Source: CAVVZJ01 sp963752755
GTDB lineage: Bacteria > Planctomycetota > Planctomycetia > Isosphaerales > Isosphaeraceae
Direction: 5' to 3'
Length of the DNA stretch: 64,000 nucleotides
Assembly: GCA_963752755.1 (NCBI GenBank)
Contig: CAVVZJ010000001.1
Coordinates: 310,001-374,000, forward strand
Part shown: one piece after another, positions 47,392-57,281 of the stretch
How the letters are laid out: every line of letters begins with the position of its first letter
Position numbering within the stretch: the first letter of the stretch is position 1
Notes under the pieces: generated by a model
What the model was told of the DNA's origin: nothing
The model's database searches: none
Seen by the model: only the letters and a program-made list of their open reading frames with translations
Position numbers and translations under genes: made by a program

Positions 47392-48972
47392 ATGCGACAC
47401 CGACGATGGCTTGTCGCGATGCTGCTCGGCCTCGGGCTTGTCCCGTCTCCCGCCCCGGCCGACTCGCCGGCCGACCTCGGCCGACCGAACATCGTGTACA
47501 TCCTGGCCGATGACCTCGGCTATGGCGATGTCCATTGCCTGAACGCCGAGGGGAAGATCGCTACCCCGAACCTCGACCGCTTCGCGTCGCATGGGATGAC
47601 CTTCACCGACGCCCATTCCGGCTCGGCCGTCTGCACACCCACCCGCTACGGCCTCCTGACCGGCCGCTACGCCTGGCGGACCCGCTTGCCTCGCGGCGTG
47701 CTCGGCGGCTACTCGCCTCCCTTGATCGAGCCGGGAAGGCTCACGGTGGCGTCCTTCTTGAAGCAGCACGGCTACCAGACCGCCTGCTTCGGCAAGTGGC
47801 ACCTCGGCCTCGACTGGCCCACCCGCGATGGCCAGCCGGCCGCCTTCGGCGACGCCATCGAGCCGATGGGCGACATCAACCGCGTCGATTATGCGGGACG
47901 GATCGAGCACGGTCCGACCTCGCTTGGCTTCGACCGCTTCTACGGCATCAGCGGCTCGCTCGACATGCCCCCCTTCGTCTTCATCGAGGACGACCACTGC
48001 GCCAGCGTCCCGACCACCGAGAAGACCTACCTCCGCAAGGGGCCCGCGGCCGAGGACTTCGAGGCGATTGACGTCTTGCCGACCCTCGTCGAGAAGGCCG
48101 TTTCCTACATCGACGCCCGCACCCAGGATGCCGACAAAGGCCCGTTCTTCCTCTACCTCCCGCTGAACGCCCCCCACACGCCGATCCTGCCGACCGACGC
48201 TTTCCAGGATCAGAGTGGTATCAACCCGTATGCCGACTTCGTCATGCAGGTCGATTCCGCGGTTGGCCGGGTCCTCAAGGCGATCGACGAGCGAGGCTTG
48301 ACCGCGTCGACCCTGGTCATCGTCACTAGTGACAACGGTTGCTCGCCCGCGGCCGACTTCAAGACCCTCGTCGCACACGGCCACCAGCCCAGCTATCACT
48401 TCCGCGGCGCCAAGGCCGACATCTATGAGGGCGGCCATCGGATCCCGTTCTTCGTCCGCTGGCCCGGCAAGGTCCAGGCTGGCTCGACGTGTGACGACAC
48501 GATCTGCCTGACCGATCTGCTGGCCACCTGCGCCGAGATCCTGGGTGTCTCCTTGCCCGACGACGCCGGGGAGGACAGCGTGAGTCTCCTTCCCGACCTG
48601 CTTGGCAAGGCCGACGGCCCGGTTCGGGAGGCGACCGTACATCACTCGATCAACGGCTCGTTCGCGATCCGCCAGGGGAACTGGAAGCTCTGCCTCTGCC
48701 CCGGCTCGGGCGGCTGGAGCTTCCCCCGGCCCGACCGCGAACAGATCAAAAATCTGTCGCCCGTGCAACTGTTTGACCTGAGCCGCGACGTCGGCGAGGA
48801 GGAGAACCTGGCGAGGGAGCACCCGGAGATCGTCGCCCGGCTTCAGACCTTGCTGGAGAAGTACGTCGCCGAGGGTCGGAGCACGCCCGGCCGGGGGCAG
48901 CACAATGACCGCAAGGTCTCGATCCGATCGGCCTTGCTGCTGCGGTTGCCCTTGCTTCGGGTCCGGAACTGA
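47392..48972 (+). CDS. Arylsulfatase-family enzyme (active-site intact)
   Basis: A 526-residue secreted sulfatase with signal peptide (WLVAMLLGLGLVPSPAPA). The metal Asp pair is ILADDLGYGD, the formylglycine box is CTPTR followed by GLLTGRY, and VTSDNG carries the late metal ligands; GKWHLG has the catalytic Lys/His. The Cys-type box needs a maturase (anaerobic or FGE type) elsewhere. It hydrolyses sulfate esters, probably on polysaccharides. The ATG at 47392 is preceded by GAGAGGGA. In contrast to the protein at 2027, every catalytic residue is kept. Confidence 0.9.
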   Translation: MRHRRWLVAMLLGLGLVPSPAPADSPADLGRPNIVYILADDLGYGDVHCLNAEGKIATPNLDRFASHGMTFTDAHSGSAVCTPTRYGLLTGRYAWRTRLPRGVLGGYSPPLIEPGRLTVASFLKQHGYQTACFGKWHLGLDWPTRDGQPAAFGDAIEPMGDINRVDYAGRIEHGPTSLGFDRFYGISGSLDMPPFVFIEDDHCASVPTTEKTYLRKGPAAEDFEAIDVLPTLVEKAVSYIDARTQDADKGPFFLYLPLNAPHTPILPTDAFQDQSGINPYADFVMQVDSAVGRVLKAIDERGLTASTLVIVTSDNGCSPAADFKTLVAHGHQPSYHFRGAKADIYEGGHRIPFFVRWPGKVQAGSTCDDTICLTDLLATCAEILGVSLPDDAGEDSVSLLPDLLGKADGPVREATVHHSINGSFAIRQGNWKLCLCPGSGGWSFPRPDREQIKNLSPVQLFDLSRDVGEEENLAREHPEIVARLQTLLEKYVAEGRSTPGRGQHNDRKVSIRSALLLRLPLLRVRN

Positions 48973-49124
48973 TCACGAACGGCGATCCGGCTGCGATTCT
49001 GGCATTCCAGTTGCTAATAAGTCTCGCCGTCTTGGGTCGATCGCATGATCGAACCAATCTCCCGGACGATCCGGGTGCCGCTCGGCGTCCGGGCCCGGAA
49101 AACCCCAACGGCGAGGATTCTCCG

Positions 49125-49304
49125 ATGTCGCTGCTCAAGTGGTCCCTGATCTTTCTTCTGATTGCCGGCGTCGCCGCACTCTTCGGCTTTGGCAACATTG
49201 CTGAAGGTGCCGCGGACATTGCCAAGTGGCTCTTCTACATCTTCGCCGCAATCTGCATCCTGTTCGCGATCCTGGGCTTCACGGTGTACAAGAAAGTTAC
49301 CTGA
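49125..49304 (+). CDS. DUF1328 small membrane protein
   Basis: A 59-residue protein of two helices (WSLIFLLIAGVAALFGFG and LFYIFAAICILFAILGFTV) separated by the NIAEGAADIAKW loop, which is the DUF1328/YtjA pattern. The role is unknown, and the family is widespread in stress-induced or envelope contexts. The ATG at 49125 follows GAGGA. A strong hairpin follows 24 bases after the stop. Confidence 0.8.
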   Translation: MSLLKWSLIFLLIAGVAALFGFGNIAEGAADIAKWLFYIFAAICILFAILGFTVYKKVT

Positions 49305-49327
49305 TGCACCTGTCCGGTTGATCTTCC

Positions 49328-49358
49328 CGTCGGGGCGTGTGTGCAGCACGCCCCGACG
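49328..49358. terminator. Bidirectional terminator candidate
   Basis: A perfect 12-bp stem (CGTCGGGGCGTG) with a seven-base loop between convergent genes DUF1328 and DUF1501, followed by TTT on the plus strand. Confidence 0.6.
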
Positions 49359-49365
49359 CGTTTGC

Positions 49366-50748
49366 TCAGATCAGCTCGTGGATCGGCTCGCCGCGGCGCA
49401 GGAGCGGGATGGGGCGGCCGGTCCGGTCAGGAAGGGTTAATTCGGGGTCGATGCCAAGGAAGCGGTACCAGGTGGCCAGGACGTCGGCCGGGTGGAACGG
49501 CCGCAGGTGGGGTTCCTCGCCGCGGGGAGTGGTGGACCCGATGGCCTGACCCATCGGCATGCCACCACCGGCGAGCAGGATCGACATGGCCTTCGACCAG
49601 TGCTCGCGGCCGGGCTGCCCCTTGAAGTTCGAGAGCTTGGGCGTGTGGCTCATCTCGCCCATCACGACGATCAAGGTGTCCCGGTCCAGGCCCCGGCTGT
49701 GGACGTCCTCGATCAAGGCCGAGATGGTCTGGTCGAGCACGGGCAGGCGGATGTTCATCTGATCGAAGATGTTCCAGACGCTGGCGTGGTCGTCCCAGGA
49801 GAAGGCTTTCTGGCCGGGGACGCAGGGGAAGTCCACCGTCACTAGCCGCACGCCCGCCTCGATCAGCCGACGTGCCAGCAGGCAGCGCTGACCGACGATG
49901 TGCCGACCGTAGCGGTCGCGGAGCCGCGGGTCCTCGCGGTCGAGGTTGAAGGCGTCCTGGGCCGCGGTGCCGGTGAGCAAGGTGAGGGCTTGCTGCTGGT
50001 ACTCGTCGAGCGACGCGATCTGGCCGGAGGCGTCGAGGTCGCGGCGAAAGGAGTCGAAGTTGGCGAGCATCCGGCCGCGGTCGGCCAGGTGGCCGCGCTG
50101 GACGGCTTCGAGGCTCAGCTCGGGGACGCGGAAGTTCTCCGCGTTCGGGTCAGCGGCGACCCGGAACGGGCCGGTCGAGGTGCCGAGGTCGGCGCCCCCT
50201 TCGTACGCGCATGCTCGGCAGGGCCACCCACTGCGGCAGGCCGGGTCGTCCGGCTGGGCAGCAGGGCATGGGCCACGTTGAAGATGAGGGGGTACTTCGG
50301 TGTGTAGGGCGGCGTCTCGACCAGCTCGCCGGTGTAGCCGCTCAGGACGGTGTGGGTGCTGTTGATGTGCCCCGGGCTGTCATGGGAGACCGAGCGGATC
50401 AAGGCGAACTTGTCGGCGATCTTCGCGAGCCTGGGCAGCTTTTCGCTGATCGCGACGCCGGGCACGTTCGTCTCGATGGGCCGGAAGAGGCCCCGGTATT
50501 CGTCGGGGGCGTCCGGCTTGAGGTCAAACGTCTCCATGTGGCTCGGGCCGCCCCAGAGCCAGACGACGATCATCGACGGCCCCCGCGCCGGAGTCGTCGG
50601 AGGAGGTCGCGGCCTTGCCGGCTCGGGCTTCCAGGCGGAGCAGGTCGGCCAGTCCGAGTGTCGAGAGGCCCGTCAGCGAGGCCCGGAGGAAGGCCCGCCG
50701 GGGAAAGGTGCCCTCGCAGTTCGTGCGCGTCGTGAAGTCGGAGGCCAT
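49366..50748 (-). CDS. DUF1501 family protein (frameshifted)
   Basis: About 460 residues of a planctomycete DUF1501 protein. The N-terminus has a Tat-like signal (RRAFLRASLTGLSTLGLADLL). Then come VVWLWGGPSHMETFDLKP, RLAKIADKFALIRSVSHDSPGHINS, and, after frame changes near 50580 and 50200, SFRRDLDASGQIA, DREDPRLRDRYGRH, FSWDDHASVWNIFDQMN and VVMGEMSHTP. The fold belongs to the alkaline phosphatase-like superfamily, but the activity is unknown. These genes usually sit beside DUF1549 cytochrome-domain genes; none is present here. The ATG at 50748 follows CAGGAG. Confidence 0.8.
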
Positions 50749-51356
50749 GCGGGACTCCTGGATTCCGGGGCGGTCAGGATTATTGGAGTCAGGGGCGGAG
50801 TCTGCGGAAACAACCCCTCAATCGCCGATTGTAGCCGACCCAGTTTGTTTAGCAAGCGTTGGAAGTTCGATTTGGGTGCCGGTGGGAGTGATCCTCGGTC
50901 GGGCATTGCGGGATCGCTTCCTGGCCGGGGTCATCGCGTGAACTCGCGATCCTCGACCCCATGATCCGGGCAAGGGCGACGCCAGCGGGCGTGTGGGCGA
51001 CGACACGACGACCAGAGACGGGGAGATGGTCCGGACGTTCCCGGTTGGCCTGGCAAAAGGGCCCTTCGTAACCGGGGTGTCGGGGCCCTCGCCGCGGAAT
51101 CCCGCCGCTCGACGCCACCTCTCTTTCGATGGCCGGCAGGTTCCTGGCGGTCGACCCGCGACAGGCGGCGCCGGGGTAGTTCCGTCTTTGAAATCGCAAT
51201 TCTTTTCTGTTCAGAAACTTGCGGCTGGGAGGTGGGGTGCTGCCAGGGTCGCGGCACGCCCCGTGATTAAGGGATTCGCCGGGGCGACCGCGAGGCGATG
51301 CGAGCCTGCGGCGACGGCACCCGGATGCAACCGACTCGATGGAAAGGGACTGACTC
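50749..51356. other. Gap without recognisable gene
   Basis: 608 bases. Open frames on both strands lack protein-like features. A stretch CTTGCGGCTGGGAGG near 51222 recurs at about 53198, again in non-coding DNA. Confidence 0.4.
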
Positions 51357-51800
51357 ATGCGACGCTTGATCCCCGCCCTGCTGCTGACTGGCTCGTTGTT
51401 CTGGGGCCTCGCGGCCGTCCCGGCGATGGCCCGCGACGGCGACGACTTCCCCGGTCCTCGTGCCCCCTACGGCCGCGGTTACGGTTACGGTGGTGGTTAT
51501 GGTTACGGTGGTGGTCCCGGTTACGGCCGGGGTCCTGGCTATGGCTATCGGGGAGGTTATGGCGGTCGGGGCGGCTACGGCCCCGGCTACTCTGGCCACC
51601 GACGGCCCGGCTACGGTCGGCACTATTGCTCACACCACCGGAGTTGGTCGTGCTCGTGTGCTCCGCTTCCGCCACCGCCCTACGGCGTGCCCGCGGCTCC
51701 GGGCTGGGGCTACGGCGGCGGGGCGGGCGTGAGCCGAATCGAGGTCTTCGAGCGCGAGACCTACACCGCGCCGGTCCCGTATCCGGCCTGGCCCTGGTGA
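51357..51800 (+). CDS. Secreted Gly/Tyr-rich small protein
   Basis: A 147-residue protein with a signal peptide (ALLLTGSLFWGLAAVPAMA, cleavage near MA|RD). The mature part is Gly/Tyr-rich, with repeated GYGYGGG and GRGPGYG units, a CSHHRSWSCSC segment and a Pro-rich stretch, ending in EVFERETYTAPVPYPAWPW. Low-complexity secreted proteins of this plan are common in planctomycetes; a matrix or surface role is a guess. It is located before the GDPD gene, same strand. Confidence 0.65.
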   Translation: MRRLIPALLLTGSLFWGLAAVPAMARDGDDFPGPRAPYGRGYGYGGGYGYGGGPGYGRGPGYGYRGGYGGRGGYGPGYSGHRRPGYGRHYCSHHRSWSCSCAPLPPPPYGVPAAPGWGYGGGAGVSRIEVFERETYTAPVPYPAWPW

Positions 51801-51971
51801 GCGAACCGAGGACGCATCGCGGGCGGTGGCCGGGGCCTCCGCCCGCGCGGCGGCAACAGCATGGACACCGGGCGGGCGATTTCCGAGAATCGGACGATCC
51901 TGGAGCCAGCGGGCCGGTTGGTCGGCTTGCCCTCGCGAATTTCCTCGAAGCGGAATCGGGCCGACTCCCCC

Positions 51972-52643
51972 ATGCGAATCCTCAGCCATCGTGGCCTCCG
52001 GATCGATCATCCCGAGAACACGGTCGGCGCCTTCGAGGCGGCCTGGAGGCTCGGCGTGGATGGATTCGAGACGGACGTTCGCCTGAGCGCTGACGGCGTA
52101 CCTGTCCTCTTCCATGACCGCGTGGCTCCCGGCGGTCGGGAGGTCGCGTCACTGACCTGGGCCGAGCTTCGCGACGACTGCGGCTTCGACGTGCCCCGGC
52201 TGGAAGACGTCCTCGCACGCTGGCCGGAGGCGTTCTGGAACCTGGAGATCAAGGTGCCCGAGGCCCTTGACGCCCTGGAGTCCGCCATCAGGAGGTTGAG
52301 CCGGTTCGACCGGCTCCTGATCTCGTCGTTCTGGCACCCGGTCGTCCTGGCGTCGAGCCGTCGGATCGCGACCAGCCACGGCCTGATCGTCGCCCATCGT
52401 CCTTTCGCGCTGGGTGGCCTGCTCGCCGGTCTCCCGGTCGGAAATCAGGTCAAGACGATCGTCTGGGACTTCTCGACGTTCGAGCCGGCGCTCCTTGGCG
52501 ACGCCGCCCGTCTCGGACTGTCCAGCTTCGTGTATGGCCCGGTGACTCCCTCCGAGCACGACTGGCTGCGGCAACTCGGCGTGGACGGACTGATCACCGA
52601 CTATCCCGACCTCGCCCTCGCCACAGCCCGGCCCGCCGCCTAG
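51972..52643 (+). CDS. Glycerophosphodiester phosphodiesterase family (GDPD)
   Basis: A 223-residue TIM-barrel phosphodiesterase. The signature is at the very N-terminus: SHRGLRIDHPENTVGAFEAA (catalytic His6-Arg7 and Glu), then GVDGFETDVRLSADGVPVLFHD with the metal-binding Glu-Asp and the second catalytic His. NLEIKVPE supplies the last metal ligand and LGVDGLITDYPDLA closes the barrel. It releases glycerol 3-phosphate from phosphodiesters, or acts on a related diester. There is no signal peptide, so it is cytosolic. The ribosome site is weak. Confidence 0.85.
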   Translation: MRILSHRGLRIDHPENTVGAFEAAWRLGVDGFETDVRLSADGVPVLFHDRVAPGGREVASLTWAELRDDCGFDVPRLEDVLARWPEAFWNLEIKVPEALDALESAIRRLSRFDRLLISSFWHPVVLASSRRIATSHGLIVAHRPFALGGLLAGLPVGNQVKTIVWDFSTFEPALLGDAARLGLSSFVYGPVTPSEHDWLRQLGVDGLITDYPDLALATARPAA

Positions 52644-52676
52644 TCGTTCCCGCCGTGGCCGACCGACGCTCCCGAG

Positions 52677-52822
52677 CCTGAGACACGAACCTGCTGATGC
52701 AGTCCGGTTGGGACTTGTGGGCCAGCCGCCCCCGGCTGTCGTCCGGTCCGGACAGCCGGGGGCGGTTGTCCCCCAGAAGTCGGGCTCGAATCGGCAAGCA
52801 TCCGCGGGTTCGCGGATGCGGC
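52677..52822. mobile_element. MITE-like element, copy 2 (diverged, inverted relative to copy 1)
   Basis: Read in reverse it follows copy 1: CGGATGC, GATTCGAGCCCGACT, TGGGGGACA, CCGCCCCCGGCT, then ACCGGACTGCATCAGC and AGGTTCGTGTCTCAGG. The ends CCTGAGACACGAACC and GGGTTCGCGG still form an imperfect inverted repeat. The interior GCCGCCCCCGGCTGTC pairs with GACAGCCGGGGGCGG. It has no tandem 36-bp units. Confidence 0.6.
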
Positions 52823-52865
52823 TCGGTCCGAGCGCGGGAGCGATCCTCTCCAACGCGCGACGTGC

Positions 52866-53030
52866 CCGGGACACCTTTCGCGACGCGCCGGGAACGCCTT
52901 CGCGACGTGGCTGCGACGCCGAGGGGACGCTCCCGGCGAGTTCAGAGCACTCGGCGTAACTCTTTGCTGGGAAAGATCCATTGTGGGCTTTCTTGCCCAT
53001 TTTGAAGTTCGTTCGGCGCCTGAGGACGCG
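52866..53030 (+). repeat. Dispersed non-coding repeat, copy B
   Basis: Partner of 6023-6190: the same GGGACGC-rich first half and the same 22-base core with GAAGTTCGTTCGGCGCC (52999-53020). Confidence 0.5.
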
Positions 53031-53432
53031 CTGCGACGGCGCGCCTCCAGCGTCGTCACCTTGGCCGCATTGTCAAAGAACCGCGAGCGTTCGTGTCCCC
53101 CTCGGCGCGGACGGCGACCGCGATTGCTTGATCGGATCTTCCGAATTCGAGGCGGGGATTATCACCCTTTCTTGGGAAATTCGGGAAAGTGAGAGACTTG
53201 CGGCTGGGAGGGCGGGCCGGGACGCGACGGTCTTGCAACGGCCCCCGGCCCGGATACCATGTCTGGTCGTTGGCCGCTCCCGGGGTTTTCCTTCTCGTTG
53301 TCGCGGCGCTGACCGCGTCTTCCCCAGCACACCCGAACGCCTGTCCGGAGAGACGGCCGCGGGTCGGGGGCGGACGTGGCGTTGCCTTCCGGCTCCGGGG
53401 AGACGTGCCCCAGCGCGTTGAGCAAGCGACCG

Positions 53433-54355
53433 ATGCCGAGCTTCACGTGGCAGACCATCACGACCGGCCGTGACGGGCCGGGGCCCCGGAGCCGGCATGG
53501 CCTGGTCCATGATCGGGACGTGGGGGCGACGGTCCTCTTCGGGGGTCTCATCTGGGTCGGCCATGGTCCCGTGCAGTCCGACACCTGGGAGTTGCAGGGC
53601 GGTGCCTGGACTCCGATCGAGGGGGTCACGCGTCCCCCGCGCGGCACCGCGGGGCCCTGGTCTTCGACGAGGTCCGAGGGTACTCCGTCCTTTTCGGAGG
53701 GCAGGAGGACAGCGGCGCCATGCTTGGCGATACCTGGACCTACGCCAACCGTCGCTGGCGTCGCTGGAAGCGCTGGTGGGGGCGGCGTCCCGAGCCGCGC
53801 TGCGGTCATGCGATGGCCTTCGACGAGGAGGCCGGTCAGACCGTCCTCTTCGGCGGGATCGCCCGGGGCGACCGCACACTGGGCGATACCTGGGTCTTTC
53901 AGGGCGGCTCGTGGCGGGAGGTCGTCGGTCCGGGACCGTCACGTCGTCGCTACACCGCCTTCGCGTATGACCCCGACCTCCAGGGTTGCGTCCTGCACGG
54001 AGGCTCCTTCGACGACCTCGGCCGCCGTCAGTACGGCGACGCCTGGCTCTTCCGCGATGAGACCTGGACGCCGCTGCCTCCCGGTTTCGCCACCGACGAC
54101 CGCGACGACCACGGTCTGGCCTACCACTATTCCGCTGGCGTGCTGGTGATGCTCGACAGCCTCCACAGCGCCCGAGGCCTCCTGGTCCGTGCGCCCGACG
54201 CCTGGCAACCTGCGCCGGTCGCGCCGCTTCACCCGCGCCACCAGTGCTCCCCCCTGGCCTGGGACGACAGCCTCGGCGGCCTGGTCCTCCACGGCGGCGA
54301 GGCCCGCCACGGCGGCCCCCAGTTCGACGCCACCCTGGTCCTCCGGCTTGCCTGA
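53433..54355 (+). CDS. Kelch-repeat beta-propeller protein (frameshifted)
   Basis: About 305 residues with at least five Kelch-type blades. Each has the pattern RHG..DR..GATVLFGG or CGHAMAFDEEAGQTVLFGG followed by DTWVFQGGSWREV (also SDTWELQGGAWTPI and GDTWTYANRRW). The frame changes near 53640. There is no signal peptide. The ATG at 53433 is weakly supported; it starts the first complete blade. Such propellers bind ligands, and no catalytic residues are visible. Confidence 0.6.
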
Positions 54356-54356
54356 C

Positions 54357-54379
54357 CCCGGCCGGGTGTTGTGGCCGGG
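54357..54379. terminator. Hairpin between convergent genes
   Basis: CCCGGCC and GGCCGGG with a nine-base loop, directly after the Kelch stop and before the end of the lipoprotein gene. There is no T run. Confidence 0.35.
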
Positions 54380-54389
54380 ACGAGGTTTC

Positions 54390-54821
54390 TCACTTCGTCT
54401 TCAGCGGGAACTCGAGCGTATTCGGCCCGCCTGGCTTGATGTCGGCGCTCAGGGTGGTCTGGGCGTTGTATCGGGCGGGGATCGTCTCCTTGGCGATGGG
54501 GCCTTCGCCGGGGATCGTCGCGGCCGTGATCCCGTCCGAGCCACCCCCGGATAGGATCACAACGCTGAAATGTCCCGGGGAGGGTCCCTCGGCGCGGGGG
54601 ATCTCGAACTGGCCCGCGCGGATCATCCCGGTGGCACCTGTCCCCCCGTTGGAGGTCTGGGCGTCGGGCATGAACTGGATTGTGCCTTCCTTCAAGGGCT
54701 GACCATCGAGGGTCACGGTTCCCGAGACCGCCTCGCGGGGAAACTCATCGGTCTGGGCGCCGCATCCCGCGAGGCCGATCAGGAGGACGGCTGCGAGGCT
54801 GGCGGGGTTGGGTCGGTTCAT
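54390..54821 (-). CDS. Small lipoprotein of the DUF1559-associated type
   Basis: A 143-residue lipoprotein: hydrophobic signal (SLAAVLLIGLAGCG) with lipobox LAGC, then a carboxypeptidase-regulatory-like beta domain (VSGTVTLDGQPLKEGTIQFMP, ATGMIRAGQFEIP, IPARYNAQTTLSADI). In planctomycetes these lipoproteins commonly follow a DUF1559 gene, as here (173 bases downstream). The role is unknown, presumably at the cell surface. The ATG at 54821 has GGAG nine bases upstream. Confidence 0.8.
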   Translation of the reverse strand: MNRPNPASLAAVLLIGLAGCGAQTDEFPREAVSGTVTLDGQPLKEGTIQFMPDAQTSNGGTGATGMIRAGQFEIPRAEGPSPGHFSVVILSGGGSDGITAATIPGEGPIAKETIPARYNAQTTLSADIKPGGPNTLEFPLKTK

Positions 54822-54994
54822 GACTCGGCTCCGGTGTGATCGGATCGCGGGCAAGGTGGTCGGTCGGGTCAGGTCGCGGGGCGGGGCGTGAGCCTCCCCC
54901 TCCCCGCCACCGGATGATCCCGTCAGGGCCAGGGCGGCCCGGCCGGCACTCCGGCGACGGTTCCGCTCCGGGTCGCGCGGCGGTGGTGGCGATC

Positions 54995-56014
<1,020 letters not shown>

Positions 56015-56460
56015 GGACGACTCCTTCCGGTCACGATGGGGGCCGACATCCCCGACCGACGGAGGCACGATCGGTTCCACCACGCCCGATTCGACGGATG
56101 CGTCTCGATCGCGATGGGGGCCGATCACACGGGGATGATCTTCCGGTGGGGCGGAGGACCGTGGGATGATCCCGGATCGCCGGTCTCACGAGCCTGCGTA
56201 GGGTCCACCGCGCGGATCGAGGCCCGTCCACGACTCGGGCTCCGAATCGCAAGGGCGGACCGTGCTGTGGTCACGCCCCGGTGTGATTCCGGCCACCACA
56301 TCGCCCTCGCCGGATTCCGAAACTCTGACAGTTCAGGAGTATCATCAACCAAAAAAGGCTTGTCAAACAAATCTTGGGATTTCTCGCGATGATTGACCTA
56401 ATCCAGCAACAGGTAGTGCCAGACTTCCCTCAGCGCGGGGATTGTCTGATGTTGTGCGGG

Positions 56461-56628
56461 CCGGGCCAAGGGGAGCGCAGGAGAACGGATCCCGGCGGGG
56501 TGGCCTCGGACGTGGTGGTTCCGTGCCGGATACGCGTCGCAGTCGCGACGATGTGGGCCGACCACCCCGGGGAAGCGGTCACGGTCGCGATTGGAGAGGG
56601 AGGGCTCCCGGGCCGCCCGAGCCATTGG
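56461..56628 (+). repeat. Diverged direct repeat, left copy
   Basis: Aligns in the same direction with 57068-57240 through blocks such as GGGCCG..GGCCA, GGAACGG, GTCGC.GTC.CGACGA and CACCGGGGAA.GCGGT. The similarity is clear by eye but imperfect. The pair brackets the 87-residue gene. Confidence 0.4.
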
Positions 56629-56656
56629 CTCACGAGAATGAGAGAATTTGACATCC

Positions 56657-56685
56657 TTGGATTCTGGTCAACCAGCCGTTATGAT
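56657..56685 (+). promoter_or_regulatory. Promoter of the 87-residue gene
   Basis: TTGGAT (56657-56662), 17-base spacer, TATGAT (56680-56685). The start codon is 54 bases on. Confidence 0.5.
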
Positions 56686-56738
56686 GGGGTTGAGTCGCGG
56701 AGGGATCGACACGAGGCCCGACGAGCATCGAGGACGCC

Positions 56739-57002
56739 ATGAGCGACGCCACCCGCAATTTCGTGCCGACCGAGCTGGTCGGGGAACATTACCGGCCCAT
56801 CGGAGGCCACTACGACTCCCTGCAAGGGGCCATCGACGCCCTCGGCCAGCATTTCAACAACCGCCACGGCGGGGGCGGTTCGTTCCACGTTTACCATGCG
56901 GACGATACCAAGGATTCGGCCGCGATCGTCGAGGCCGCCAGCTTCGACGGCGACTCGCTGGCGATCCGCGCGCTTTACAAGGTGATCGAGCGCCGCCCGT
57001 GA
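56739..57002 (+). CDS. Hypothetical 87-residue protein
   Basis: No known family. A soluble small protein with an alpha/beta-looking composition: GEHYRPIGGHYDSLQGAIDALGQHF, a Gly-rich turn (NNRHGGGGSFHVYHAD), then two helices (SAAIVEAASF and SLAIRALYKVIERR). It has a good promoter and a GAGGA ribosome site, and codon use like its neighbours, so it is likely real. It is bounded by a pair of diverged repeats, which may mean it moved as a unit. Confidence 0.6.
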   Translation: MSDATRNFVPTELVGEHYRPIGGHYDSLQGAIDALGQHFNNRHGGGGSFHVYHADDTKDSAAIVEAASFDGDSLAIRALYKVIERRP

Positions 57003-57067
57003 GGAGGCCCTCCGCATCGTCGCGGCCCCAGGCTCCTCCTCGCGAACACGACCGATCTGGCCTGTGG

Positions 57068-57240
57068 GCCGTGCGATGGGCCGTGGCCAGGTGGAGTGCA
57101 GCGGAACGGGCCCCGGTGGGTTGGCGTGGGCCGGGGTGGTCGCTCCGGGGCACGCCGTCGCGGTCACGACGACTTTGACACGGCCACACCGGGGAAAGCG
57201 GTTGCGGGCGAGAGGGGAGGGGATTCACCCCGGCCACCCG
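57068..57240 (+). repeat. Diverged direct repeat, right copy
   Basis: Partner of 56461-56628 on the other side of the 87-residue gene. Confidence 0.4.
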
Positions 57241-57245
57241 TCCGA

Positions 57246-57263
57246 CTTCGTGGGCATGTTCGT
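57246..57263. repeat. Half REP remnant downstream of the RAYT gene
   Basis: CTTCGTGGGCATGTTCGT is identical to the right half and outer flank of the REP at 58091-58114. It lies 18 bases beyond the end of the RAYT gene. Confidence 0.65.
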
Positions 57264-57281
57264 CAGCACGACGCCGTTTCC

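Larger units (their letters stand above)
52644..53432. other. Repeat-rich gene-free stretch
   Basis: 789 bases between the GDPD and Kelch genes. It contains copy 2 of the MITE-like element and copy B of the dispersed repeat next to each other; the remainder shows no gene. Confidence 0.6.
56015..56738. other. Divergent gap with diverged repeat
   Basis: 724 bases. It holds a 13-mer CGATGGGGGCCGA twice (56034 and 56112), an A/T-rich patch near 56345, the left copy of a flanking repeat (56461-56628) and a promoter at 56657-56685. No gene was found. Confidence 0.5.
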
